From contig CP114124.1 of NCBI GenBank assembly GCA_029959195.1, forward strand, positions 682,001 to 746,000: a DNA stretch of 64,000 bases, read 5' to 3'. The translations under genes were made by a program, and so were the position numbers. Each line of letters begins with the position of its first letter. The stretch's first letter is position 1. This stretch comes from Dictyophora rubrovolvata (Eukaryota > Basidiomycota > Agaricomycetes > Phallales > Phallaceae). Below the pieces are notes generated by a model. That model had not been told where the DNA came from and made no database searches. It worked only from the letters and a program-made list of their open reading frames with translations. Positions 37,010-48,065 of the stretch are shown here, piece after piece.

Positions 37010-40000
37010 ATGCTACGCCGTACAGCTACAACTGGGGGTGTCGTCGTTGACAACTTTACCGCAGGAAACCGTCTCCACGAGCCGTTCAAACCTCCGACAC
37101 TTGCCACGAAGTCTTCTCCACGTGCAGCGCGCAAACGCAAACGCGTTGAAACTTACAAAGACGAAGACGGATCGGATGAGGATAATGAAGGAAGGCGGAA
37201 AACGCAAAAACAGAAACGAAAGGAAAAAACAGAAGATGATGGCGATGATGATTATTGTGTCGAAGAAAATAGGATATTAAATTTTAGCAAATCGTACCCC
37301 GTGTATCAACCTAAACCATCGCAGGTCGTTATGACCGCCAGATTCTCCATCCCCCAAATGCGTTCTAAAGCAGGCGAAATAGTCACTGTTCTTCCAACCA
37401 ATGTATCGTTAGGAATTCGCACTCCTTCGTCAATACCACCGCGCCCGTTGCACGATCCCATGCAAGACCATGCTATCGTTTTGTATGACCCCACTATTGA
37501 TTATAGGGAGACGGATGAGGAGAGAGTTGAGAGGCTTAAGGAGGAGGAGAAAGTGAAGGCCGAGGAAGAGGCGAGGATGAAGACCGAGGGGATGTTTAAT
37601 CCTCATAAGAGTTTGAGGACGTTGTTGGGAGAGAATGTACAGAAGGCGAAGGCACAACCGAAGGTTCCTGTTGTTATTGATCCTAGGCTTTCTAAGGTTT
37701 TAAGGCCGCATCAGATCGAGGGTGTGAAGGTCTGTGTCGTTATTGTAAAAATCACATTTTCGCCTGCGTTTTAACCTATTTTTAGTTTTTGTATCGCTGT
37801 GCAACTGGGATGACAGTTGAAAACCAATACGGCTGCATCATGGCGGATGAAATGGGTTTGGGCAAAACATTGCAATGTATAGCCCTCCTATGGACTCTTC
37901 TGAAACAATCTCCTCGAGCTGGGAAACCTTCTATTGAGAAATGTATCGTCGTTTGTCCGAGTAGTCTTGTTCGTAACTGGGCGAATGAATTTGGTGGGTT
38001 CATGTTATTCTTTGTAAACATGTTTAATGCTAAATCTTTTGTATAAACAGATAAATGGCTAGGAAAGGATACAGTTCCTTCCTTAGCGTTAGATGGGAAA
38101 GGTACTAAGGCGGATACGGTTGAGCGCGTTCAACGGTGGGCATCTGCTACTGGCAGAAACGTAACTTTGCCAGGTATAAATTTGTTTGAACCTTGTCATG
38201 TTAAGTTCACTCACTCATTTCTACAGTACTAATTGTATCCTACGAGTCATTACGAACGCTGCAGCCGTACTTGGCTGGTGTTGAAATTGGGTTGTTACTG
38301 TGCGATGAGGGACATAGACTAAAGAATGGCGGTGCGTTTTTCATCATTTGCTTCTTATTCCTGACGGTGCTATGACTGTACTATTCTCAGAATCATTAAC
38401 ATTTACAACCTTGACAAGTCTGAACGTAAAACGTCGGGTGATTCTCTCCGGAACGCCAATCCAAGTATGTACCTACTGCGTTTATTGGTGAAGGAATGTT
38501 GATTGTTTTTGGGGGGGATGTATTCAGAACGATCTTTCAGAATACTTCTCCCTTCTCAACTTCGCCAATCCTAATTTCTTGGGCACCCGTGCCGAATTTC
38601 GTAAAAACTTTGAGAACGCTATTATGCGCGGTAGAGATGCCGATGCTACAGACCGTGACAAACAGCTGTGTCAAGAGAAGTTACAGGAAATGACAGGTCT
38701 TGTTACGAAGTTTATAATTCGCCGGACAAATGATTTGTTAAGTAAATACTGTACGTGTTGAATTTTCCCCCCTTATCTACATTAAATCACTGATTTACCC
38801 TTCCAAAAAATTCATTCCCAAAGTACCCGTCAAATACGAACAGGTGGTGTTCTGTGGCCTATCCGAACTTCAACTGAACCTCTACCGCTTGTTCATCACT
38901 TCTCCAGAGATAAAGGCACTACTGCGAGGTAAAGAGTCGCAACCGTTAAAAGCCATTAACGTACTTAAGAAACTATGCAACCATCCTGAATTACTCGATT
39001 TACCGAGCGATCTTAAAGGATCTGATCCCATGATTCCGCCGGGTTTTGTTGGACCTAAAGAACGCGCGGCTTATATCGGTTCTAGAGGGGATGGTATTGG
39101 TGCTCATTGTGAATGGAGTGGGAAGTTTGTTGTTTTGGAGAGGTAGGTTTAATGATGTTATTGTCTCTGGAGTTAATACTGATCGAAACTTTTTATCGGA
39201 AAGGTTTCTGCATAGGATCAAGACGGAAACGAATGATAAGATTGTTTTGATCAGTAATTATACACAAACGCTGGATGTGTTTGAGAAAATGCTTAGAGTT
39301 AAGAAGCAAGTTGTCATCTTGGACATTAATTGGCAAACTGATGACTTTGTTTTTTTACTTCAAGATATGGATACTTCCGGCTGGATGGTTCCATGGCTAT
39401 AACCAAACGCCAGAAATATGTGGACCAATTTAACGATCCGACTAGGGGTGAATTTGTGTTTTTGTTGAGTAGTAAAGCCGGAGGGTGTGGGATTAACCTT
39501 ATTGGTGCAAATCGGTTGATTTTGTTTGATCCTGGTGGGTGCTTTTCAATCATAAATAACAATTGTGTTGTTGATATTTTGGTAGATTGGAATCCAGCCG
39601 CGGATCAACAAGCTCTGGCTCGTGTATGGCGTGATGGTCAAAAGAAGGAATGTAAGTACTATCATAATGGAAAACGAAAATGATTTTTTTCTTCCAAGTA
39701 ATTACTTATTCTACCTAGGTTTTGTATATCGCTTTATCGCCACGGGCACAATCGAAGAAAAGATATTCCAGCGACAAGCTTCGAAACAAGCACTTTCATC
39801 TTGCGTAGTAGACGAAAAGCAAGATGCGGAACGACATTTTTCGCTTGACGAGTTAAGGCGGCTGTTTCTGTTCAAGGAGAACACACTCAGTGAGACGCAT
39901 GACACTTTCAAGTGTAAGAGGTGTAAGGATGGGAAACAGTTTATGAAGGCTCCGGCGTTGCTTTATGGTGATGCGAGCACGTAAGTGGAATTTTGGACTG

Positions 40001-40150
40001 GGGGCCTCATTTCAAGTATTGATATTCATTTTTGACGTTAGGTGGAATCATTTTACGAATGCGGAATTGAAGGATAATCATGATGATTTGCTGAGAGCCG
40101 AGGTTGGACTGCCGCATATTTCTTTCGTATTTCAGTATATCAGTCATTGA
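37010..40150 (+). CDS. RAD54: RAD54 DNA repair/recombination translocase (right-arm copy)
   Basis: Exons: 37010-37729, 37786-37993, 38051-38173, 38227-38331, 38391-38464, 38528-38750, 38824-39142, 39204-39305, 39365-39534, 39586-39651, 39719-39980, 40042-40150; total 2481 nt, 826 residues. All Snf2 motifs are present in order: Walker [19 protein letters not shown], then [43 protein letters not shown] and [10 protein letters not shown]. This confirms a RAD54-type Snf2 ATPase of homologous recombination. Ten introns are GT-AG; the eighth (39306-39364) starts GCAAGT and is best read as GC-AG, because only that choice restores the family sequence [13 protein letters not shown]. No disabling change is seen. 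RAD54 is normally single copy, so two intact copies 31 kb apart are unusual. Confidence 0.95.
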
Positions 40151-40493
40151 CGAGGACTGCATGTGAGGTGTTCATGCTGCTCGAAGTGTCATTACCTTAA
40201 ATATGTACTTACCGTTAGGCATTATAATATCCTAAGTTCGTAACTACAATGCTTTCTTTGTATGATGTGCTCATGCTCTATTTCTACGAGATTATATGAG
40301 TGAAGGCAAATATTAATTAAGACATGAGAAAATCTGCAGCATAATTATGGATGAGTTGAGGTATTTGTGCCTAATTCCCTGCACCAAGCAGCACTGGAGA
40401 CATTGTAGGGTTTTGTTATGCCCGCTTAGTGCGTACATAACCTCGCTTAACTTCCTGAAACTCTGCTTGTTCCTTATTGGGCAACTCCCCAAA
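40151..40493. other. Intergenic stretch downstream of RAD54 (right arm)
   Basis: Mirror of 2781-3115, with the short repeat at about 40404-40490. No gene recognised. Confidence 0.4.
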
Positions 40494-40791
40494 TGTAACA
40501 GTTCCGCTTCTACAGTGGATGCCTACTCTATGGACTTAGGCATAAGTCCATTATACTATGATGCATGACTTAGCACATGCACTATGTAGAATGTTATGTA
40601 ATAGTATGTAGGTGCTGTACACTATGTAAAGGCACTGGCAGCCTTTCTTACTGTTTACCTGTGAATATACAGTTTTTCACTGTTAGTCTGTGAACCTGTA
40701 AGAACTGGGCTATGATATCTGTAATGAAACATTACACCCTCACCCCATGCTTCCATACTCTGTCATCCATCATCCCCAGTGGTCCAGACTT
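40494..40791 (+). mobile_element. I LTR and C fragment (right-arm copy)
   Basis: I LTR at 40494-40736, from TGTAACAG to CATTACA, then the start of a C fragment that is interrupted at 40792 by a solo A LTR and resumes at 41198. Confidence 0.65.
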
Positions 40792-41197
40792 TGTCAGGGC
40801 TACTCTCTCAGACTAGAGGGAGGGGATCCTAAGCAAGATATATTCTAGGAATAATACTAACTCACCTAGAGGGAAGGGATCCTAAGAGAACAAACTTAGG
40901 GATCCCTCCTCTAGGGCTACTAACTATATACTATGAAAAACAGTGAAGGCCACACGCAGCCTTCAGTTCGTGGACTGGGTGCAGATACGTGCCGGTCTCG
41001 GACTTTTAGCTGGGGCCTAGGCCATGGCTCTGATGAGAACGGGCGCTCAGCGCCCGTTGGAGGAAAAATGGGAATATGGAAGGAGAGGGAAATGCAAGAG
41101 ATAGGATAGAATACGAGAAATATGGAAATAAATAAAATAGACTAGAACCAAAGATAAATATAGAAAAATAAGGGGACGACACTAGTGTACCCTGACA
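40792..41197 (-). mobile_element. Solo A-family LTR, right arm only
   Basis: A 406 bp unit running TGTCAGGGCTACTC to GTACCCTGACA, flanked by GACTT pentamers (40787-40791 and 41198-41202). The left arm has the uninterrupted site at about 2467-2490. It inserted after the arms became separate and then lost its internal region by LTR-LTR recombination. Confidence 0.92.
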
Positions 41198-41369
41198 GAC
41201 TTCTTCGGAACTATCTGGAATAGCCTTGGGCCGCCATACATAACAGAACATTTCAGACCTATTGGAGTAGGCACAACATATGTAAGGTGTCTGCCGGTTA
41301 GCTAGTTGATGTATGCAGGTAGATTAAAGAAGCTTGAATTAATTAAATATTGACATGCGAGAGCTGAGA

Positions 41370-41717
41370 CTGTCATGGTATGCTAGCAACACTTAGCGAT
41401 GTATCATTTACTCTTTCCGTTTTCCATATTCACACTCTCTCTGCATTTATTCTGTCTTTTCTCATTTTCTCATTCTCTTTATTTCTGACTATTTCTCATT
41501 TTTAACTTGTTCTCTTGTTTTCATTCATTATCACTGCAGATCCCATGGGGATCAACCGAGCACCTGTACTTGTATATATGTAGTCATTTTCCCTAGAGGA
41601 GGATCCCTAAGCTTTTTCTCTTAGGTTTTCCCTCCTCTAGGTGAGTAGCTAGTCATTCCCCATGAATAGATCTTAGGTTTTCCCTCCTCTAGGTGTGTGC
41701 CCTGAGTTGCCCTAACA
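41370..41717. mobile_element. L-family LTR with extra hairpin half (right arm)
   Basis: Counterpart of 2037-2330 but longer: the TTAGGTTTTCCCTCCTCTAGG half-hairpin occurs twice, separated by about 35 bp, and one terminus is more complete (TGTCATGGTATGCTAGC). Confidence 0.7.
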
Positions 41718-42113
41718 GAGACTAAAGTAAGAATAAATGTCGAATTCAATAATCAAAGGCTTGTTGTCAAAGTTGAGAGGTTCAAGAACAAGATAAAATT
41801 AGATTATGACTTAATGGACAAGATCCACAAGTTGAGTTATAGATTAGAAAAGAGTTAATTGCTGAGAAGAATTCCAAGAACAGTTGATCAAGATTGTAAT
41901 ATATTAAAAGCTATCTACTTACAAAGGGACTCTGCAACTTATATAGTGTAAGGGAGTGTAGCTCTCTACACATGGCTTGCTAGTACCTGTTGGAGTATAT
42001 CTTAGTATCTTTATCCACATCCATTGTTCATTTGTCCTTATGGACACTCTTTTATGTCTCCATTTCTTTTATGACCATCTTTCTTTCTTTCTTTTCTTCC
42101 TTTATGTCCTCAG
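41718..42113. repeat. M repeat (right arm, first part)
   Basis: Mirror of the outer left arm. It is split by the LTR nest at 42114 and continues at 44160-44232. Confidence 0.5.
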
Positions 42114-42776
42114 TGTCACGACCCGCATGCCTCATAGTCCAAATCTGGACTTCCTGTACTTTGTGCTCCGAACCCCAATCAATTCCCTAACCCCAAGATT
42201 CACATGATGTCCGAACTTTATCTAGTCTCTATGCAGGGACCAATTATCTGGTACTTATAAATAAGATACACAACTCAATAGATAATTGTCTTGTACTCCG
42301 ACTAGTGCATTCCATTTGTTTTTCCTGGAACTCCTTTTATCTGTATCCCCTTATATTCTTTGATCTCAAATCCATATATAAACTCATAGTTATTCCGTAT
42401 GTAAACTCTAGTCTGAATATTAGTTTATTTCTCCTCATACTCTTTCCACTTTGTACTCCAATTACACTGTCAGGTTTGACTCAAACTTCATATCTTTATC
42501 ATTGTAAACGACACTGACCTACTATAGTCCGATTAGACATTGGTCTTTCTTGTACTTATATACTTTGTTGTAATCAAAAATTGAGGGATACAATAAGCTG
42601 GGCAAGTGGGCACAACATCTAGTTGAAGCCAAGTCCCTCACCTCCATACCTCATATTTGTTTCAGGACATTGCCTGTGCTCCAAACCTATCTGTCAGGGT
42701 ACACTAGTGTCGTCCCTTTCTTTTCTTCCATTTATCTTCAGCTCCTATCTATTTTATTCATTTCCACATTTCTCGT

Positions 42777-43377
42777 TGTAAGGGATTTGTTTTAGATTTA
42801 GAATAGACTTAGCTCCTAATAAAATATAAAAGAGTTTTGTTTAGGGATTGTTCAGCAACTAAAAGTCCTGTTATTGAAGGTGAGACTCTTGAAGGAAGAT
42901 TTGAACTTAATTCTTAAGTTCAAATTAGTAGAGATAGATAGAGACTTATTACTAAGTCCTTGAGAATAGAAAAAGATAAGAGGGAAAAAGACCAATTTGA
43001 TTGGTAAGCACTTTGGTGCACAACAGTAGTTACAAGATAGATTATTTACAAGAAAAATGAGCCCCTATTTATACACCTTGAGCAAGTACAAATAGCTCCA
43101 AACATTAGTAAGAGAAACATCATGTGAAAGATAAGAAATCACTTAAAAAGGAAGTGAATGAATAATAGTGGATCAGAGAAAATTATAGTGAGACAGGGAA
43201 GTGGAGAGAGATGATAAGAAAATAAAAGGGTTCCTGGAACTAAGTCATCTGACTGTTCCTGAAAGATAAGATACATTACAAATAAAGGATTATTAAAGCA
43301 AGCAGGAACTAAAAAAAAGAATAAAGGAAATACTTGTTTTTGAGTAGATAAGGGAGGAAATCATGAAATACATGACA
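42777..43377 (-). mobile_element. D-family solo LTR, third layer of the nest
   Basis: A 601 bp LTR very similar to those of element D, from TGTAAGGG to CATGACA, with flanks CTCGT and CTTGT (one mismatch). It sits inside the A LTR and shows an earlier round of D-family activity. Confidence 0.88.
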
Positions 43378-43525
43378 CTTGTATTTTATCCCATTCCTTG
43401 TTTTCCCCTTTCCTTCTGTATTCCCATTCTTCTCTTCAACAGGCGCTGAGTGCCCGTTCCCATCAGAGCCATGGCCTAGGCCCCAGCTAAAAGTCCAGGA
43501 CCAGTGCATATCCGCACCCAGTCCA

Positions 43526-43932
43526 TGTCAGGGCTACTCACTCAGACTAGAGGGAGGGGATCCTAAGCAAAATGTATTTTGGAAAAATACTAACTCACCT
43601 AGAGGGAGGGGATCCTAAGAGAACAAACTTAGGGATCCCTCCTCTAGGGCTACTAACTATATACTATGAAAAAACAGTGAAGGCCATACGCGGCCTTCAG
43701 TTCATGGACTAAGCATGGATACACACCGGTCCCGGATCTTTAGCCGGGGCCTAGGCCATGGCTCTGATGGGAACGGGCACTCAGCGCCTGTTGGAGGGAA
43801 AGAAGGGAATACGGAAGGAAGGGGGAATGCAGGAAATGGGATAAAATATGAGAAATAAGGAAATGAATAAAATAAACCAGAACCAAAGATAAACGAAGGA
43901 AAATAAGGGGACGACGCTAGCGTACCCTGACA
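43526..43932 (-). mobile_element. A-family solo LTR inserted in an A LTR, third layer of the nest
   Basis: 407 bp, TGTCAGGGCTACTC to GTACCCTGACA, flanked by GTCCA (43521-43525 and 43933-43937). Same family as its host LTR but opposite orientation. Confidence 0.92.
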
Positions 43933-44232
43933 GTCCATGAACCGAGGGTCATGTATGACCTTCGCTGTTTTTCATAGTATATAGTTAGTAGCCCTAGAGG
44001 AAGGATCCCTAAGTTTGTTCTCTTAGGATCCCCTCCCTCTAGGTGAGTTAGTATTTTTCCAAAATACATTTTGCTTAGGATCCCCTCCCTCTAGTCTGAG
44101 TGAGTAGCTCTGACACTATCAGACTTAATCGGGATTGATCTGGAATACCACACATAACACTCAGCCTTGTTTATTGTCCACAAGTCCTATGTGTATTTAA
44201 GCTTACATTTGATTAATAGATTAGCATCATTT

Positions 44233-44524
44233 TGTAACATTTCCATTATGTTTTAGTTCTTATCTCAGAAGGCCACCGGCCTTTACTCAGACAGTTCAAG
44301 TGACTGTATTTCAAAGTAAAGAAAAGTGGTGGCAAAGTGAGAAGTACCATTGGTGCTTCTCGCTAGCCACCTTATATACAATTCATTATTACATAAGTAA
44401 CTACAGCTAGTTAAGGCACAATGACATCGCACGTTATTGGCTAAGCACGATAGTGCTTAGTACTTAGAATAATTACTATATGAAGGCTACTGCCTTTGAG
44501 TGCTTATGCAACGAATCCGTTACA
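44233..44524 (-). mobile_element. 3' LTR of element H (292 bp)
   Basis: Ends TGTAACATTTCC and GAATCCGTTACA, a longer terminal inverted match than usual. It starts exactly where right-arm homology stops, so the partner target duplication (CATTT) should lie past the window. Confidence 0.8.
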
Positions 44525-45703
44525 TCTTCCCCTGCTGACTTGACCTGTCAAGTCAAGATGGGTAATCCCAGCGAGTTGTCACCCAGATAGGCCATAGTCC
44601 ACCTCCATGTTGGTGTCGCCTGGAGGGGGCTTGTCAGCATCATGAAAGAGGGGAACCTCCTCCGGAGGTTGTAATAATTCTTCATCTGTCATTGGACGAT
44701 TGAGGTTGTTCCCCATATTGGACTCCTCAGCGGGGTTGGTTCTAGAGGTGCTTGCCTCTACTGAAGAGGGCCCCTCATTCCGAGGGACAGAGGGGCTAGC
44801 AGTGGTGATGTTGGTACGCGCCCTTTTTCAAGGCCGCCCCTTGGATCATTGCTCTTGCCATTCTTTGGTAATGTAGTTATTGAGCTCGCCACTGGCAAGT
44901 CGAGCCAACAAAGGTGCTATCATTGACCAAACACGGTCAGTAGTGGCACCATTTCAGTGCATGGCTTTTATCACGTCCTCCTGGGTGACGGATGCAGCAT
45001 CAGGGGCGCTGAAGGCCTGCCTGTACCCATCCATCAGGGTGGTAGACAGAGATAGGAGGCAATTGGCATTCTCACCAAGAACACTATGCCACAGTGTGAG
45101 CTGTGGGTCACTACACACTTCTTGTGCAACATCGAGGAACCGGAAACAGATATCGCGGTCCTTGGCTACATGTTGTAGCCAGGCGGTGACTTCCACATTG
45201 TCACTGTTGAGTGACCCATTCGTGCAAAGATGAACATAGGGAGGGATTTGGCCAGGGTCCCTGTGCCAATTCTCAAGCATTCACTTGATCTCAGAGTGTA
45301 TCATCTCCCCATCAAAGGTGAACACTGTCATATTGTTAGGGATAGTTCTGACGTGCTCTGCACGCCTTCATGCTTTTACACACTTGGACCACATACGCCA
45401 TGCGTATGAGATCCTCATATGAATCCCCTTGTTGTCAGGGGATTGATAGGTGGGGTGTTGCACCCACAATCTTGTGCCTTCGGTGACGAACCTGGGATTG
45501 TCCAGGCTATAGATATTGTACCATGCCACAGGGTCTGGTGTGTTGGGGACTAATGACACACCGTCTTCAATGGTGGGGTCATAGCCTGACTCGTAGAAGG
45601 GCCAGGGCTTGTTGTTTAGATGCCGGTTCTTCATATGAAGGTCCGTACGAACAGGTGGTCCCGTTGGGACCATGGCAGACCCTGCTGCAGATGAGGAGGC
45701 AAT
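44525..45703 (-). other. 3' reading-frame region of element H
   Basis: Frames at 45673-45368 and 45280-44954 belong to a protein encoded downstream of integrase. It has no motif I recognise; WY/W-rich stretches and a helical C-terminal part are seen. Related sequence sits next to the I LTR at 10325-10742, so the extra frame is a family trait. Degraded and disrupted by an A LTR at its upstream side. Confidence 0.55.
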
Positions 45704-46748
45704 TGTCAGGGTACACTAGCATTGTCTCTTTCATTTCTTCCATTTATCTTTGATTCCTGTCTATTCTATTCATTTCCACATTTCTCATATTTTATCCCAT
45801 CCCTTGTTTTCCACTTTCCTTCCATATTCCTGTTCTTCTCTTCAACAGATGCTGAGCACCTGTTCCCATCAGCGCTATGGCCTAGGCCCAGGCTAAAAGT
45901 CCGAGACCGGCGCGTATCCGCTGTAACGATCCGAAGATAATAGCTAAATGTCGTAGCTATATATACAATCGGAAAAACTACGAAGATATTTTGTTTGAGG
46001 CCGTCTAGTCTCCGTGGAGCGGGTCCTGGTGCTGATTTTGTAAGGAGGAGGGTGGGGGAATAATATGATATTTAGCGAGTGTGTGTGCGTCGATATAAAA
46101 CCAACAACAACAAAAAAATGATGATCCTAAGATCGTGTGTGTGTGAGGGGGACGATAAATGTGAGTTGCAATAAAATGGTGAGTCAATACGCCGTCGATA
46201 ATACAGCGATGATAATCTGTTTTAAAGTTAGTAAGGCTTCAACAACAATATGAATCATTGAGTTTATACTCCGAGGCCTCACTCAGAGTAATCCAAAGAA
46301 ATCGACGTGAGCGTAGAAATAGACTAGAGACGAAACTTGACTTGAACTTGACTTAAACTGAACTAAACTTGAGACAACCGTTCCAGTAGATTGCTGCTGT
46401 TACATGTATTTACATGCAGTATTTATACCGTTTGGAAACATAAAGGAAAGCGGAATGATCACTCATCATTCATCATGATAACAAAAGGAAACAAAAAGAG
46501 AACAAAGAAACAAAAGAAAAAGGAGAAAACGATGGAGGATACAATTACAGAAAAAAAGGGGAATCACATATGTGGTTAGGGGGAATAGGAGAAATATGTT
46601 GAAACAAAAAGAGAAACAAAAGAGAAACAAAAAGAGATCAAAAGAAGACGATGAAACCGGATTCCCAGCATAGCTTTACCAAAATCACCATCTGGCACTT
46701 CTCGTGCTACCTCTTACCCAAAACTATAATCTTATCATCCCAAACTTC

Positions 46749-47327
46749 TTACTGATCTGGTTCTTGTTGACGAGATCTTCTTCTTTGTGGCTGTGGCGCA
46801 ATAATAATGGCTATGGCAACGCTTAACAATACCAGATCTTGAACGAGATTGGATTGGAGATTGGAATAGGAAGGGAGGGTTTGATTTCCAACAGAGTAGT
46901 CGGGAGGGGATGGGATGGCAGATAGGGGTGCGTCTATGAATAAGAATTGAGTATAACTTCGAAATTGATGACAAAAGACCAGTCTCCAGATTGATTCTTC
47001 TTGACGATTTGTTGAAAGGAACTCGACAAACTCATACAATTCATCCATGACATTGACGTTGGTTCGTTCGTACAGGGTTAAAGCTCGTGGATATCCTATC
47101 TCCAGATCGTCATAAGGAATAGTAATCTCCATTAGTGGCTGTGGAGTAATCGGAAGCATTGTGGAGGGGTTGACATCAATTTCAGAAACAAGAGTATTGT
47201 AAACGCGAAGTTGTGAGAGGAAATTAGGGTTGGGTCCGAATCTGAGAGAAGAACAATATTCAAAAGGGAAGAAAGGGAGTTGAAAAAGGGGAATAGGGGA
47301 AGTAGGAGTATTGTTATTGTCCGACAT
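46749..47327 (-). CDS. F1 second frame, 192-residue protein of unknown function
   Basis: Not recognised. Hydrophobic-aromatic N-terminal half with LPFFPFEY, then EIDVNPSTMLPI, IPYDDLEIGYP, and a SIWRLVF...FLFIDAP segment. A hydrophobic stretch near residues 165-180 (LVLLSVAIAIII) could be a membrane or signal-anchor segment; the C-terminus is basic (RRRSR). The first about 100 residues match the F2 second frame. The SIWRLVF/FLFIDAP pattern resembles RIWLV/FLVLDVP of the first frame, so the two frames may be ancient paralogues. Starts 138 bp after frame 1 ends. Confidence 0.55.
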   Translation of the reverse strand: MSDNNNTPTSPIPLFQLPFFPFEYCSSLRFGPNPNFLSQLRVYNTLVSEIDVNPSTMLPITPQPLMEITIPYDDLEIGYPRALTLYERTNVNVMDELYEFVEFLSTNRQEESIWRLVFCHQFRSYTQFLFIDAPLSAIPSPPDYSVGNQTLPSYSNLQSNLVQDLVLLSVAIAIIIAPQPQRRRSRQQEPDQ

Positions 47328-47465
47328 GATGATATGAGTTAACCAAAATTTTTAAGTGCTAATGAAATGTCCAAAAAGAAAGAAGGAGATGAAATACAAA
47401 TCTAATCGCTTATCCTAATCAAGCCTTTTGTCCTAATTTCGTCCAAGAAGGTTTGAGCAAACACG

Positions 47466-48065
47466 TCAGATCTTTCGGAAGGATTGTTTGGATGGAGAAG
47501 AGGGGAGAGATATTGGTTCTGGCGAATGGGGTGAAAAACGAGACATTTGAGGATCTACAGGAACAAGATTGGCCAGTCTATATGGGCTATGTTTTTGCGT
47601 TTTCATGTTTTTCATGACAACCCAACGACTTGGCACATCTAGAACCAGGAATGTAAATTCGAACCCTTCTTGTGTCACTAACCAAATCCGATATGAGTCT
47701 TTAATGGCTGATTCGGGTGTAGAATAAACGTTGATAATTGTAAACCAGTCTAATCGTTCCTCAATATAAACCTTTTCTCCAAACATGAGACCGGGGTGAA
47801 CCAAATCCGAACTTCTGCATTGACGAATAATAAGAGGTGGAGGGAACTTCGGGAGGTACGTTTCTTTGTCGATGTCGAGACTCGCATATTGGGAACTATA
47901 GATATAAAGAGTCGTATGCAGATCCAAATCGTATGTCCTTGGACTGGAAGGCGAAAAACGAAAAGGTGATATAGATTCATCATCGGAGGGGGGTAATGAC
48001 TCGGTGGGAGATGCTGGAATGGGCAAAGAGATTGATGATGTATAGTGAAATGAAAATGCGGCCAT
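47466..48065 (-). CDS. F1 first frame, 199-residue protein of unknown function
   Basis: Not recognised. The start at MAAFSFHY was chosen because the open frame upstream runs into the flanking A LTR. A low-complexity serine/proline N-terminus (about 1-45) leads to a core (about 48-150) with YIYSSQYASLDID, PLIIRQCRSSDLV, EKVYIEERLDWFTIINVY and FTFLVLDVPSRWVV, then a serine/proline tail. The F2 first frame aligns along the whole core. The core is beta-rich-looking with no catalytic motif visible. Confidence 0.55.
   Translation of the reverse strand: MAAFSFHYTSSISLPIPASPTESLPPSDDESISPFRFSPSSPRTYDLDLHTTLYIYSSQYASLDIDKETYLPKFPPPLIIRQCRSSDLVHPGLMFGEKVYIEERLDWFTIINVYSTPESAIKDSYRIWLVTQEGFEFTFLVLDVPSRWVVMKNMKTQKHSPYRLANLVPVDPQMSRFSPHSPEPISLPSSPSKQSFRKI

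Larger units (their letters stand above)
42692..44115 (+). mobile_element. A-family solo LTR, second layer of the nest
   Basis: Starts TGTCAGGGTACACTAG and ends GTAGCTCTGACA, flanked by CTATC (42687-42691 and 44116-44120). It is itself split by a D-family LTR and by an inverted A LTR. Confidence 0.9.
42114..44159. mobile_element. C-type solo LTR, outer layer of an LTR nest
   Basis: Runs TGTCACGACCCGCATGCC to CACATAACA, flanked by CTCAG (42109-42113 and 44160-44164). The left arm has the empty site near 1630. It contains the A LTR at 42692-44115 and everything inside that. Confidence 0.9.
22711..44232. repeat. Right arm of giant inverted duplication
   Basis: Reverse complement of 1577-20677, longer because of arm-specific insertions: a solo A LTR (40792-41197), extra sequence in an L LTR, and an LTR nest (42114-44159). 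Collinearity ends at 44233 where element H is inserted, not where the homology necessarily runs out. Confidence 0.95.

Noticed and set aside
41198-41369. Possible tRNA or small RNA near the C/L LTR junctions
   Set aside because: No cloverleaf, A/B box pair or anticodon arm could be found; the sequence is explained as C LTR remnants.
1577-44232. Polinton, Helitron or DNA transposon with 19 kb terminal inverted repeats
   Set aside because: No transposase, capsid, DNA polymerase B or Rep-helicase gene lies in the arms or spacer; the repeated content is host genes plus unrelated LTR elements.
46391-46579. 62-residue lysine-rich frame in the F1 distal region
   Set aside because: AT/purine-rich antisense run overlapping the TATA region, not kept in F2.
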